Source: Pseudomonas alcaligenes (GTDB lineage: Bacteria; Pseudomonadota; Gammaproteobacteria; Pseudomonadales; Pseudomonadaceae). Taken from it: 64,000 bases of DNA. Positions 40,582 to 47,565 of the stretch are shown here, piece after piece. Every line of letters starts with the position of its first letter. Position 1 is the stretch's first letter. The translations under genes and the position numbers were made by a program. The notes beneath the pieces were generated by a model that saw nothing but the letters and a program-made list of their open reading frames with translations, had not been told where the DNA came from and made no database searches. The stretch is from contig NZ_LZEU01000001.1 of the NCBI RefSeq assembly GCF_014490745.1, forward strand, positions 620,001 to 684,000, given 5' to 3'.

Positions 40582-41520
40582 TCAGGGGTTGGTCGAGGTC
40601 GCCAGCAGCGACTGTACCGGGCTGCCGTCGCGCCGGGTAACACCCTGCAGCCACTGCTCGACGGTGGCCGGGTTGCTCTGCAGCCAGGAGCGGGCCACGC
40701 GGCGGCGGTTGGTGTTGGGGTCGAGGATGGCTTCCATCAGGTGGTTTTCCATGTCCAGGCTGAAGCGCAGGTTGTTCAACAGGCGGGCGACATTGGGGCA
40801 TTGCTCGGCGTAGCCGGCGCGGATGTTGGTGTAGACGGTAGCGCCGCCGTAGTTCGGCCCGAAGTACTGGTCGCCGCCGCTCAGGTAGCGCATCTCCACC
40901 TGGGTGTTCATCGGGTGTGGTTCCCAGCCGAGAAACACCAGCCACTGCTTGAGGTGGGCAGAGCGGCGTACCTGGGCGAGCATGCGCGACTCGCTGGACT
41001 CGACCAGACGGAAGCCGCCAAGGCCGAAGGCGTTGTCGTCGATCATCTTCTGGATCAGCTGGTTGCCGTCGTTGCCCGGCTCGATGCCATACAGCTTGCC
41101 GCCCAGCTGCTCCTTGAAGCGGGCGATGTCGGCAAAGCTCTTGAGGCCGCCTTCGTACGCCTCGAGGGGCACCGCCAGGGTGTACTTGGCGCCTTCCAGG
41201 TTGGCGCCCAGGCTCTGCACGCTGCCGTCCTGCAGATAGGGGCGGATGTCGCTTTCCATGCTCGGCATCCAGTTGCCGAGGAACACGTCGATCTGCCGAT
41301 GGGCCAGGGCCTTGTAGGTATCCGGCACCGACAGGCGCTTGACCTGGGTGCGGTAGCCCAGCTCGGTGAACACCTGGCGGGCGAGGGCGGTGGTGGCGGT
41401 GATATCGGTCCAGCCAACATCGGCAAAACGCACCGTGTCGCAGGCCGCCGGTTCGGCGGCCTGGGCCAGCAGGGGAGCGCCGAGGAGGGCGGCCAGCAGC
41501 GGGAGCTTACGCAGATTCAT
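40582..41520 (-). CDS. Choline ABC transporter substrate-binding protein (ChoX/CbcX family), paralogue 2
   Basis: The 312-residue protein has a signal peptide (about 1-21, MNLRKLPLLAALLGAPLLAQ region). It has the same binding-site pattern as its paralogue: VRFADVGWTDITATTALA, IDVFLGNWMPSMES, KLYGIEPGNDGNQ and GWEPHPMNTQVEM. Acidic and aromatic replacements at the pocket edges (APSMDP to MPSMES, GWAPH to GWEPH) suggest altered affinity. The ATG at 41520 follows AGGATGG; an in-frame ATG at 41529 is an alternative. Its position between cbcV and sdaB corresponds to cbcX in P. aeruginosa. It is divergent from sdaB. Confidence 0.88.
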   Translation of the reverse strand: MNLRKLPLLAALLGAPLLAQAAEPAACDTVRFADVGWTDITATTALARQVFTELGYRTQVKRLSVPDTYKALAHRQIDVFLGNWMPSMESDIRPYLQDGSVQSLGANLEGAKYTLAVPLEAYEGGLKSFADIARFKEQLGGKLYGIEPGNDGNQLIQKMIDDNAFGLGGFRLVESSESRMLAQVRRSAHLKQWLVFLGWEPHPMNTQVEMRYLSGGDQYFGPNYGGATVYTNIRAGYAEQCPNVARLLNNLRFSLDMENHLMEAILDPNTNRRRVARSWLQSNPATVEQWLQGVTRRDGSPVQSLLATSTNP

Positions 41521-41759
41521 CGGGGCCATCCTGTGCGGGAGTGATCGGGCCTGGGCGCTGGGCGCAGGCGGCGCATGGCCCCGCAACGGGTCTGGCACGG
41601 GGCTGGGCGATCATGCCGGGGTGGCCGGGGCTTGCCTATGTGGCAGGTCGCGAACGGAGCAATGCTGGCGGATTTGGATACGCGCGGGTCGGTGTGGGAC
41701 GCCCGCCGGGACGGCAAATCCCGATGATGGGCGCCTAATTGCCGCCCGAGGAGACTGTC

Positions 41760-43136
41760 GTGGCCATCAGCGTGTTCGACCTGTTCAAGATCGGTATCGG
41801 CCCGTCCAGCTCGCATACCGTCGGCCCCATGCGCGCCGCCGTGCTGTTTCTCGGCGCGCTGCGCGAGCGCGGTCTGCTGGAGGCGGTAGAGCGTCTCGAA
41901 GTGCGCCTGTATGGCTCGCTGGCGGCCACCGGCGTCGGCCATGGCACCGACAGCGCGGTGATCATGGGCCTGATGGGCGAATGGCCGGATCGCATCGACC
42001 CGAGCCTGATCGGCCCGCGCATGAGTGCCTTGCGCAGCAGCGGCGAGCTGCTCCTCGATGGGCGCCTGATCGTGCCATTCGACTGGGCGCGTGACATGCT
42101 GCTGCTCGACGAGAACCTGCCCTACCACCCCAATGCCATGACCCTCAGCGCTTGGGTGGATGGTGCCGTGCTGCACCAGGACACTTACTACTCGGTGGGC
42201 GGCGGCTTCGTTGTCGACGCCGCCCAGGCCGCCACCGGCCAGCTGGATCAGGACGCCAGCGTGCTGCCCTACGACTTCTCCAGCGCCGCCGAACTGCTCG
42301 AGCTATGCCAGCGCCACCAGCTGCGGGTGAGCGAGCTGATGCTGGCCAACGAAAAGGTCTGGCGCCCCGAGGCGGATATCCGCAGCGGCCTGTTGCGCAT
42401 CTGGCAGGCCATGCAGGAGTGCGTGGCCAACGGCCTGCGTCACGAAGGCATCCTGCCCGGCGGGCTGAATGTGAAGCGCCGTGCGGCCAGGCTGCATCGC
42501 AGCCTGCAGGAGCTGGGCAAACCCAACGTGATCGGCTCGACCCTGTCGGCCATGGAATGGGTCAACCTCTATGCCCTGGCGGTCAACGAGGAGAATGCCG
42601 CCGGCGGGCGCATGGTCACCGCGCCGACCAACGGCGCCGCCGGCATTGTGCCGGCGGTGCTGCATTACTACATGCGCTTCAATCCGGATGCCTGCGACGA
42701 CGACGTGGTCAACTTCTTCCTCGGCGCCGCCGCGGTGGGCATTCTGTGCAAGAAGAACGCCTCGATCTCCGGCGCCGAGGTCGGTTGCCAGGGCGAGGTC
42801 GGTTCGGCCTGCGCGATGGCCGCCGCCGGCCTGGCCGAAGTGCTCGGGGCCAGCCCGGGGCAGCTGGAGAATGCTGCCGAGATCGGTCTGGAGCACAACC
42901 TCGGGCTGACCTGCGACCCGGTCGGCGGGCTGGTGCAGGTGCCCTGCATCGAGCGCAACGCGATTGCCGCGGTGAAGGCCATCAATGCCGCGCAGATGGC
43001 CCTGCGTGGTGACGGCGAGCACTTCATCTCGCTGGATCGGGTGATCCGCACCATGCGCGATACCGGTGCCGACATGCACGACAAGTACAAGGAAACCTCG
43101 CGCGGCGGCCTGGCGGTCAGCGCCATCGAGTGCTGA
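41760..43136 (+). CDS. sdaB: L-serine ammonia-lyase (iron-sulfur dependent)
   Basis: The enzyme deaminates L-serine to pyruvate, the final step of choline breakdown after GlyA. The 458-residue single-chain enzyme begins [20 protein letters not shown] (substrate loop SSSHTVGP). It has the cluster-binding cysteines in [16 protein letters not shown] and VPCIERN, which bind an oxygen-labile [4Fe-4S]. The start is a GTG at 41760 with CGAGGAG upstream. Its place beside gbdR and the cbc genes implies GbdR-linked regulation. Confidence 0.95.
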   Translation: MAISVFDLFKIGIGPSSSHTVGPMRAAVLFLGALRERGLLEAVERLEVRLYGSLAATGVGHGTDSAVIMGLMGEWPDRIDPSLIGPRMSALRSSGELLLDGRLIVPFDWARDMLLLDENLPYHPNAMTLSAWVDGAVLHQDTYYSVGGGFVVDAAQAATGQLDQDASVLPYDFSSAAELLELCQRHQLRVSELMLANEKVWRPEADIRSGLLRIWQAMQECVANGLRHEGILPGGLNVKRRAARLHRSLQELGKPNVIGSTLSAMEWVNLYALAVNEENAAGGRMVTAPTNGAAGIVPAVLHYYMRFNPDACDDDVVNFFLGAAAVGILCKKNASISGAEVGCQGEVGSACAMAAAGLAEVLGASPGQLENAAEIGLEHNLGLTCDPVGGLVQVPCIERNAIAAVKAINAAQMALRGDGEHFISLDRVIRTMRDTGADMHDKYKETSRGGLAVSAIEC

Positions 43137-43356
43137 TCCGCGAGCGCCCGCTGCCGCACCGCGGCGCCCTGTGCTGGTGCGTCGACGCGGTGTTACGCGC
43201 CGGTTATTTCCCCACGTAGCGAGCTGGCCAATGGCCGCCAGGGCGAGTGCTACCGAATGCCCCAGGGCGGGGCGCCGCCAGTGCCAGCGGCGCTTGGCGG
43301 TGATGCCCCACGTCGTCCGGGTGGGCCGTGGCTGGCGCCCTGCGCGGCACCTTCTA

Positions 43357-43382
43357 TTTTTATTGAATGGTCAATCAATTTA
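43357..43382. promoter_or_regulatory. Second BetI-like operator, without an adjacent bet gene
   Basis: TTTTTATTGA-ATGG-TCAATCAAT repeats the betB operator (TTTTTATTGA-GCGC-TCAATCAAT) with only the central four bases changed and a short 3' difference. It lies in the sdaB-gbdR spacer. Downstream are an SD-like AAAAAGGA (43443-43450) with no ATG after it, and then palindromic element D. The upstream part of the spacer (43137-43356) is GC-rich and shows no gene. Confidence 0.65.
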
Positions 43383-43460
43383 GGCACGGCCTTTGCCTCG
43401 CTTTCCGTGTCCATCCGGGGCGCAAACGATCCCGGGATCATAAAAAGGACTCGCCAGTCA

Positions 43461-43600
43461 GAACCTGTTTACGATTTTCTGAATTAGAGCCAGGCAAGGC
43501 AGAAATAGCCGAAGAAGCGCAGTTTACGAGTGGTAAATGAGCATTCTGAGGCTGTTTCTAACGCGGGATGGCCGCGAGTCAGGAAGTCGTAAGCAGGTTC
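43461..43600 (+). repeat. 140-bp palindromic element, copy D
   Basis: The ends are GAACCTG (43461-43467) and CAGGTTC (43594-43600). The stems are TTACGATTT/AAGTCGTAA, AGAAATAGCC/GGCTGTTTCT and the tip TTTAC/GTAAA. It is the same length as A and B but about a quarter of the bases differ, mostly in paired positions. It ends 38 bases before the gbdR start. Unlike A-C it is not next to a stop codon. Confidence 0.9.
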
Positions 43601-43638
43601 CCAGAGTCCAGACCGTGCCTTGCGTGAGGGTTACACTG

Positions 43639-44730
43639 ATGTCGCAGCTCAATTCGGGGGCTCAACCCCAGAACACCGCTCCTCAGTCCATCGGTTTCCT
43701 GCTGCTGGACAACTTCACCCTGATTTCCCTGGCGGCCGCAGTCGAGCCGCTGCGCATGGCCAACCAGCTGTCCGGCAAGACCCTCTACCGCTGGCACACC
43801 CTGACCCGCGACGGCAGCCCGGTCTGCGCCAGCGACGGCCTGCAGATCACGCCCGATGCCGGCCTGAGCAATGCCCCGGCGCTGAGTGCGGTGATCGTCT
43901 GCGGCGGCATCGACATCCAGCACAGTGTCACCCGCGAGCACCTGCTCTGGCTGCAGAGCCAGGCGCGCCAGGGCCGCCAGCTCGGTGCCGTGTGCACCGG
44001 CAGTTGGGCGCTGGCCAAGGCCGGGCTGCTCGACGGCTACGACTGCAGCGTGCACTGGGAGTGCCTGGCATCGATGCAGGAGGCTTTCCCGCGGGCGGCC
44101 ATCACCACCCGTCTGTTCTCCATCGACCGCAACCGCAACACCGCTACCGGCGGCACCGCGCCGCTGGACATGATGCTGCACCTGATCGCCCGTGAGCATG
44201 GCCGCGAACTGGCCGCGGCAATCTCGGAAATGTTCATCTGCGAGCGCATCCGTAACGAGCAGGATCACCAGCGCGTGCCGCTCAAGCACGTGCTCGGCAC
44301 CAACCAGCCGAAGCTGCAGGAAATCGTTGCACTGATGGAGGCCAACCTGGAGGAGCCGATCGATCTCGACGAGCTGGCCTGCTACGTCGATGTGTCGCGC
44401 CGCCAGCTCGAGCGCCTGTTCCAGAAGTACCTGCACTGCTCGCCGTCGCGCTACTACCTGAAGCTGCGCCTGATTCGCGCGCGCCAGCTGCTCAAGCAGA
44501 CCACCATGTCGATCATCGAGGTGGCGGCGGTGTGCGGCTTCGTCTCCACCCCGCACTTCTCCAAGTGCTACCGCGAGTACTTCGGCATTCCGCCGAGCAA
44601 CGAGCGCGCCGGTCAGCAGGGCGCCAGTGTAGTAGCGCTGCTGCCGATTCCTGGCGAGCTGCATGGCGCCCAGTCGCTGGCACTGAGTCGCGCCCAGGGT
44701 GAATCGAGCTATGCCAGCGTGCGTCTCTGA
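43639..44730 (+). CDS. gbdR: GbdR, AraC-family activator of choline/betaine catabolism
   Basis: GbdR activates the genes for glycine betaine and dimethylglycine demethylation and choline uptake when betaine or dimethylglycine is present. The 363-residue protein has an N-terminal DJ-1/PfpI-like sensor domain (about 12-190, with VCTGSWALAKAG) and a C-terminal AraC helix-turn-helix domain (about 235-335, ending in the conserved GFVSTPHFSKCYREYFGIPP). I chose the ATG at 43639 (MSQLNSGAQ) behind GTGAGGG; the frame is open 34 codons upstream through repeat D and that part is not coding. Confidence 0.96.
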   Translation: MSQLNSGAQPQNTAPQSIGFLLLDNFTLISLAAAVEPLRMANQLSGKTLYRWHTLTRDGSPVCASDGLQITPDAGLSNAPALSAVIVCGGIDIQHSVTREHLLWLQSQARQGRQLGAVCTGSWALAKAGLLDGYDCSVHWECLASMQEAFPRAAITTRLFSIDRNRNTATGGTAPLDMMLHLIAREHGRELAAAISEMFICERIRNEQDHQRVPLKHVLGTNQPKLQEIVALMEANLEEPIDLDELACYVDVSRRQLERLFQKYLHCSPSRYYLKLRLIRARQLLKQTTMSIIEVAAVCGFVSTPHFSKCYREYFGIPPSNERAGQQGASVVALLPIPGELHGAQSLALSRAQGESSYASVRL

Positions 44731-44802
44731 CGCGCTAATTGCATGAGCCCGGTGCTCTCCGTTCTGCGATTGCCTCTCTCGGTGTCCGGGGTCTGACAGC
44801 GC

Positions 44803-44895
44803 CCTGGATTCCCGCCTGCGCGGGAATGACGAAGTCGATAAATAACTCCATGGCCCATTCACACCTCGTCATTCCCGCGCAGGCGGGAATCCAGG
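44803..44895 (-). repeat. 93-bp inverted-repeat element (CCTGGATTCCCGCC type), copy 1
   Basis: Two perfect 28-base arms, starting CCTGGATTCCCGCCTGCGCG at 44803 and complementary at 44868-44895, flank a 37-base spacer. The spacer is homologous, in reverse orientation, to that of the copy at 53614-53700. It is non-coding and lies in the spacer downstream of gbdR. Confidence 0.88.
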
Positions 44896-44916
44896 GGTAG
44901 GCCGCGGAGGGATCGA

Positions 44917-44975
44917 AGGGTGCGCCGTGCGCACCGTGGCTGCTGCGTGGAGGCCTGGTGCGCATGGCGCACCCT
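44917..44975. repeat. REP-like inverted pair (GGTGCGCATGGCGCACC type)
   Basis: Arms AGGGTGCGCCGTGCGCACC (44917-44935) and GGTGCGCATGGCGCACCCT (44957-44975) are inverted with one mismatch around a 21-base spacer. Each arm is itself palindromic. It lies at the convergent end of gbdR and the dgc/etf operon and could serve as a 3'-end structure. Confidence 0.75.
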
Positions 44976-44997
44976 ACGGAGCGCCGGGGCGGGGAGG

Positions 44998-45261
44998 TTA
45001 CGAGGTCGCGCTGTTCTGGCGTGGCACCAGGGCCGGCAGCAGGTGGCGGGAAATCGCCTCGCGCACGGCCGGCAGCAGGGTCGCGCCGCTGCCCAGCAGC
45101 TCCTCCACCAGCCGGCGCAGGGCCTTGGCCCGCTCCGCATCGAGGCCGCTGACGGCCAGTTCGCAGGCCTGTTCGGCGCTGCTGCCGCTGGGAATGCTCA
45201 GGCCCAGGGCCACCAGGCGTTCGCGGAAGTCTTCCTGGTCGATCAGATCGGCATGCATCAT
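44998..45261 (-). CDS. Small hypothetical protein, last gene of the dgc-etf operon
   Basis: The 87-residue product is soluble, acidic and mostly helical, with no motif I recognise. It begins 30 bases after the etfB stop, on the same strand and with a GGAG ribosome site, so it is probably cotranscribed with the dimethylglycine demethylase genes. A short uncharacterised gene occupies the equivalent place beside the ETF genes in other pseudomonads (recalled, not checked). It might be an assembly or stability factor for DgcAB-ETF, but that is only context. Confidence 0.65.
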   Translation of the reverse strand: MMHADLIDQEDFRERLVALGLSIPSGSSAEQACELAVSGLDAERAKALRRLVEELLGSGATLLPAVREAISRHLLPALVPRQNSATS

Positions 45262-45291
45262 GGCGTAGAGCTCCTGTTGCGGGGCAGCGCG

Positions 45292-46065
45292 TCAGCGCAG
45301 CACACCCTCTTCCAGCAATAGTTTGAAAATAGCCTCGGCGCCGGCCTCTGGCGAGATGTCCTTGAGCACCTGACCGCCCCCGCCGCTGGCCTTGGCGGTA
45401 GCCGCCTTCATCCGCTCGGCGCCGGTCTTGGCCTTGATCACCTTGAGTCGCTTGGGGCGTGGCCGTGCCGGCTGCCATTGCGCCTCGGCCTGCAACGGAT
45501 CGTCGACCACGGCTACCGTGTCGCTGTGCAGCTGGCCGCGGCGGGCCGGGCCGAAGGCGCTCTGGCGGGCCGCGGGGGCGGCGTTGTCGACGCTGGCGAG
45601 GAACGGCAGGCGCACCCGCAGGCGGCGTCGCTGGCCGCGCGGCAGGGCCTGCAGCACTTGGGCCACGCCATTCTCCACCTGTTCCACTTCGGCCAGGCCG
45701 ACCACCACGGGCCAACCCAGGCGCTCGGCCAGCAGGAACGGCAGCATGCCCGATCCTTCGCCGGTTTCCGCCTGGCTGCCGGTGAGCACCAGCTGCACGT
45801 TGCTGCCGGCCAGGTAATCGGCCAGCGCCGGCAGGGCGTCGGCGCGGGGCGGCTGGGCGAGCACGGTGAGCGCGTCCAGGCCCATGCCCAGGTAGGCGCG
45901 CAGGGCTTCCTCCTGCGGGTCGCCGGCGTGCAGCAGCTGCAGGCGCGGGCCGACCAGGCGCAGGCCCAGCTCGACGGCGCGGGCATCCTGTTCGGCGCGG
46001 CGGGCGCGGCCCGAGGTGGGGTGGGCGCCCACCGAGACCAGGGTGATGATATTCAGCTCAGTCAT
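45292..46065 (-). CDS. etfB: Electron transfer flavoprotein beta-like subunit
   Basis: The 257-residue subunit has the ETF adenine-nucleotide hydrolase-like fold, seen in the segments YLGMGLDALTVL and LVLTGSQAETGEGSGMLPFLLAERLGWP. The last resembles the CGKQAxDGDxG..P region of ETF beta with substitutions, so AMP binding may be altered. The C terminus ends in a helical arm, as in ETF beta. With the alpha subunit it should take electrons from dimethylglycine demethylase or pass them to quinone. The ATG at 46065 replaces an in-frame start six codons upstream. Confidence 0.85.
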   Translation of the reverse strand: MTELNIITLVSVGAHPTSGRARRAEQDARAVELGLRLVGPRLQLLHAGDPQEEALRAYLGMGLDALTVLAQPPRADALPALADYLAGSNVQLVLTGSQAETGEGSGMLPFLLAERLGWPVVVGLAEVEQVENGVAQVLQALPRGQRRRLRVRLPFLASVDNAAPAARQSAFGPARRGQLHSDTVAVVDDPLQAEAQWQPARPRPKRLKVIKAKTGAERMKAATAKASGGGGQVLKDISPEAGAEAIFKLLLEEGVLR

Positions 46066-46132
46066 GGCGCAGCCTCGAAGCATGAGTGGCGCAGGGCGTC
46101 ACCCGCAGGAAGATGGTGCAGGGCAGGGGTGC

Positions 46133-46165
46133 CCTCACCCCGGCCCTCTCCCGGAGGGAGAGGGG
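46133..46165. repeat. CCCTCTCCC/GGGAGAGGG repeat, copy 2 (single half)
   Basis: CCCTCACCCCGGCCC continues into TCTCCCGGAGGGAGAGGG, a single half-element in the etfA-etfB spacer. Confidence 0.75.
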
Positions 46166-46184
46166 GAATGCCCGCCGGCATCCT

Positions 46185-47417
46185 TCAGGCCGCATCGCGG
46201 GCAGCTCCCTGGCGATGGGCGGTGACCCGCTCGATCAGCGCGGCGAGGATCGCCGCGGAGTCGCCGATCACCGCCAGGTCGGCGCGTTTGATCATGTCGC
46301 AGCCGGGGTCGCGGTTGATCGCCACCACCTTGTCGCAGGCGCCAATGCCCTGCAGGTGCTGGATGGCTCCGGAAATCCCCACCGCCAGATAGACCCGTGC
46401 AGTGACCCAGGTACCGGTGGCGCCGACCTGGCGGCTGCGCGGCATATGGCCGTCGTCCACGGCGACGCGGGAAGCGCCCTCGGTGGCGCCGAGGGTGCTG
46501 GCGGCCTGGTGGAACTGCGCCCAATCCTGCACGCCGTTGCCGCCGGAGAGAATGAACTCGGCCTCGGCCATGGGAATGGCCGCCGGATCCACGGCCACCG
46601 GGCCGAGGTCTTCGAGACGCGGCAGGCAGTGGGCGATGGCGGCGTCGAGGTTGAGCGGACGCGCCTCGTGGCGGCTGTCGCCGACCGGCTCGGCGCACTC
46701 GGCGCTGGCCAGGATCAGCCGTGGCGCGCGTTGGATCAGGTCTTCGCGGCCGGCCCCGGCGCGGCCGCTGGCCTGGCCGTCGGCGACCTGCCAGACCCGC
46801 GTGGCCGGGCGTTCGCCGAGTTTGGCGGCGAGCCGGCGGCCGAGTTCGCCGCCGCCGTTGCGGCTGTCCGGCAGCAGCCAGTGGCGCGGGGCGAACTGGC
46901 TCTCCACGGCGCTCAGGGCCAGCACTCGGGCTTCCGGGGCATAGCCGGCGAATGCCGTGCCGTCGAGCTGCAGCAGGCGATCGACGCCGGCCGTGTCGAA
47001 GGCGTTTTCCTTGTGCTCGCCGAACACCACGGCGATGACCGCGCCATCGTGGCCGGCCAGCTGGCGGGCCAGGCCGAGCAGATCCTTGTCGTGGCTGCCG
47101 AGACGGCCGCCGACCATGTCCGGCACCACGGCGATATGGAACGCCGGCTGCTCGACGATATGCAGCGGCAGTTGCTCCACTTCGCTGGCACTGCTGCGTT
47201 TGCCGCCGGTGCCCTGCTGGGCGCCGCTGCGGTCGATGCGCTTGAGCCCGCTGGGGGCGATAAAGCCGGCCGCGGCGGCATGCGGGTTCTTGCGGATGAT
47301 GCCGTTGGGGCCCATCCAGCTGACCTGGCCCTGTATCTGCAGGGCGGCATGCAACGGGTGCAGGCGGTTACGGGCGATCCATTCGGCACGCGGGTCGCGG
47401 CGGATGATGGTGCTCAT
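46185..47417 (-). CDS. etfA: Electron transfer flavoprotein alpha-like subunit
   Basis: The 410-residue protein is longer than standard ETF alpha (~310). Its N-terminal ~85 residues (MSTIIRRDPRAEWIARNRLH onward) are an added segment. The C-terminal FAD domain is intact: RQVGATGTWV, VYLAVGISGAIQH and INRDPGCDMIKRADLAVIGD are the isoalloxazine and adenine contacts. It precedes etfB in the operon with dgcB upstream. It is predicted to be the electron acceptor for DgcAB or its link to the quinone pool. Confidence 0.88.
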   Translation of the reverse strand: MSTIIRRDPRAEWIARNRLHPLHAALQIQGQVSWMGPNGIIRKNPHAAAAGFIAPSGLKRIDRSGAQQGTGGKRSSASEVEQLPLHIVEQPAFHIAVVPDMVGGRLGSHDKDLLGLARQLAGHDGAVIAVVFGEHKENAFDTAGVDRLLQLDGTAFAGYAPEARVLALSAVESQFAPRHWLLPDSRNGGGELGRRLAAKLGERPATRVWQVADGQASGRAGAGREDLIQRAPRLILASAECAEPVGDSRHEARPLNLDAAIAHCLPRLEDLGPVAVDPAAIPMAEAEFILSGGNGVQDWAQFHQAASTLGATEGASRVAVDDGHMPRSRQVGATGTWVTARVYLAVGISGAIQHLQGIGACDKVVAINRDPGCDMIKRADLAVIGDSAAILAALIERVTAHRQGAARDAA

Positions 47418-47446
47418 ACACGGAACTCCAGGGCTGCGCGGACAAC

Positions 47447-47549
47447 CCCCTCTCCCATTGGGAGAGGGTTGGGGTGAGGGAGGGGAGAGGCAGTCAGGGT
47501 GCCTGAGGATGCCCTCATCCCCGGCCCTTCTCCCGGGGGGAGAAGGGAG
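47447..47549. repeat. CCCTCTCCC/GGGAGAGGG repeat, copy 3 (paired)
   Basis: CCCCCTCTCCCATTGGGAGA continues into GGGTTGGGGTGAGGG. After a spacer it faces CCCTCATCCCCGGCCC, which continues into TTCTCCCGGGGGGAGAAGGG. It occupies the dgcB-etfA spacer. Confidence 0.8.
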
Positions 47550-47565
47550 GCAAGCCACTCATTCA

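Noticed and set aside
40382..40945. 187-codon - strand frame overlapping the ChoX-type gene and its spacer
   Set aside because: Most of it is an alternative frame of the binding-protein gene. The 3' part has no independent start or recognisable homology.
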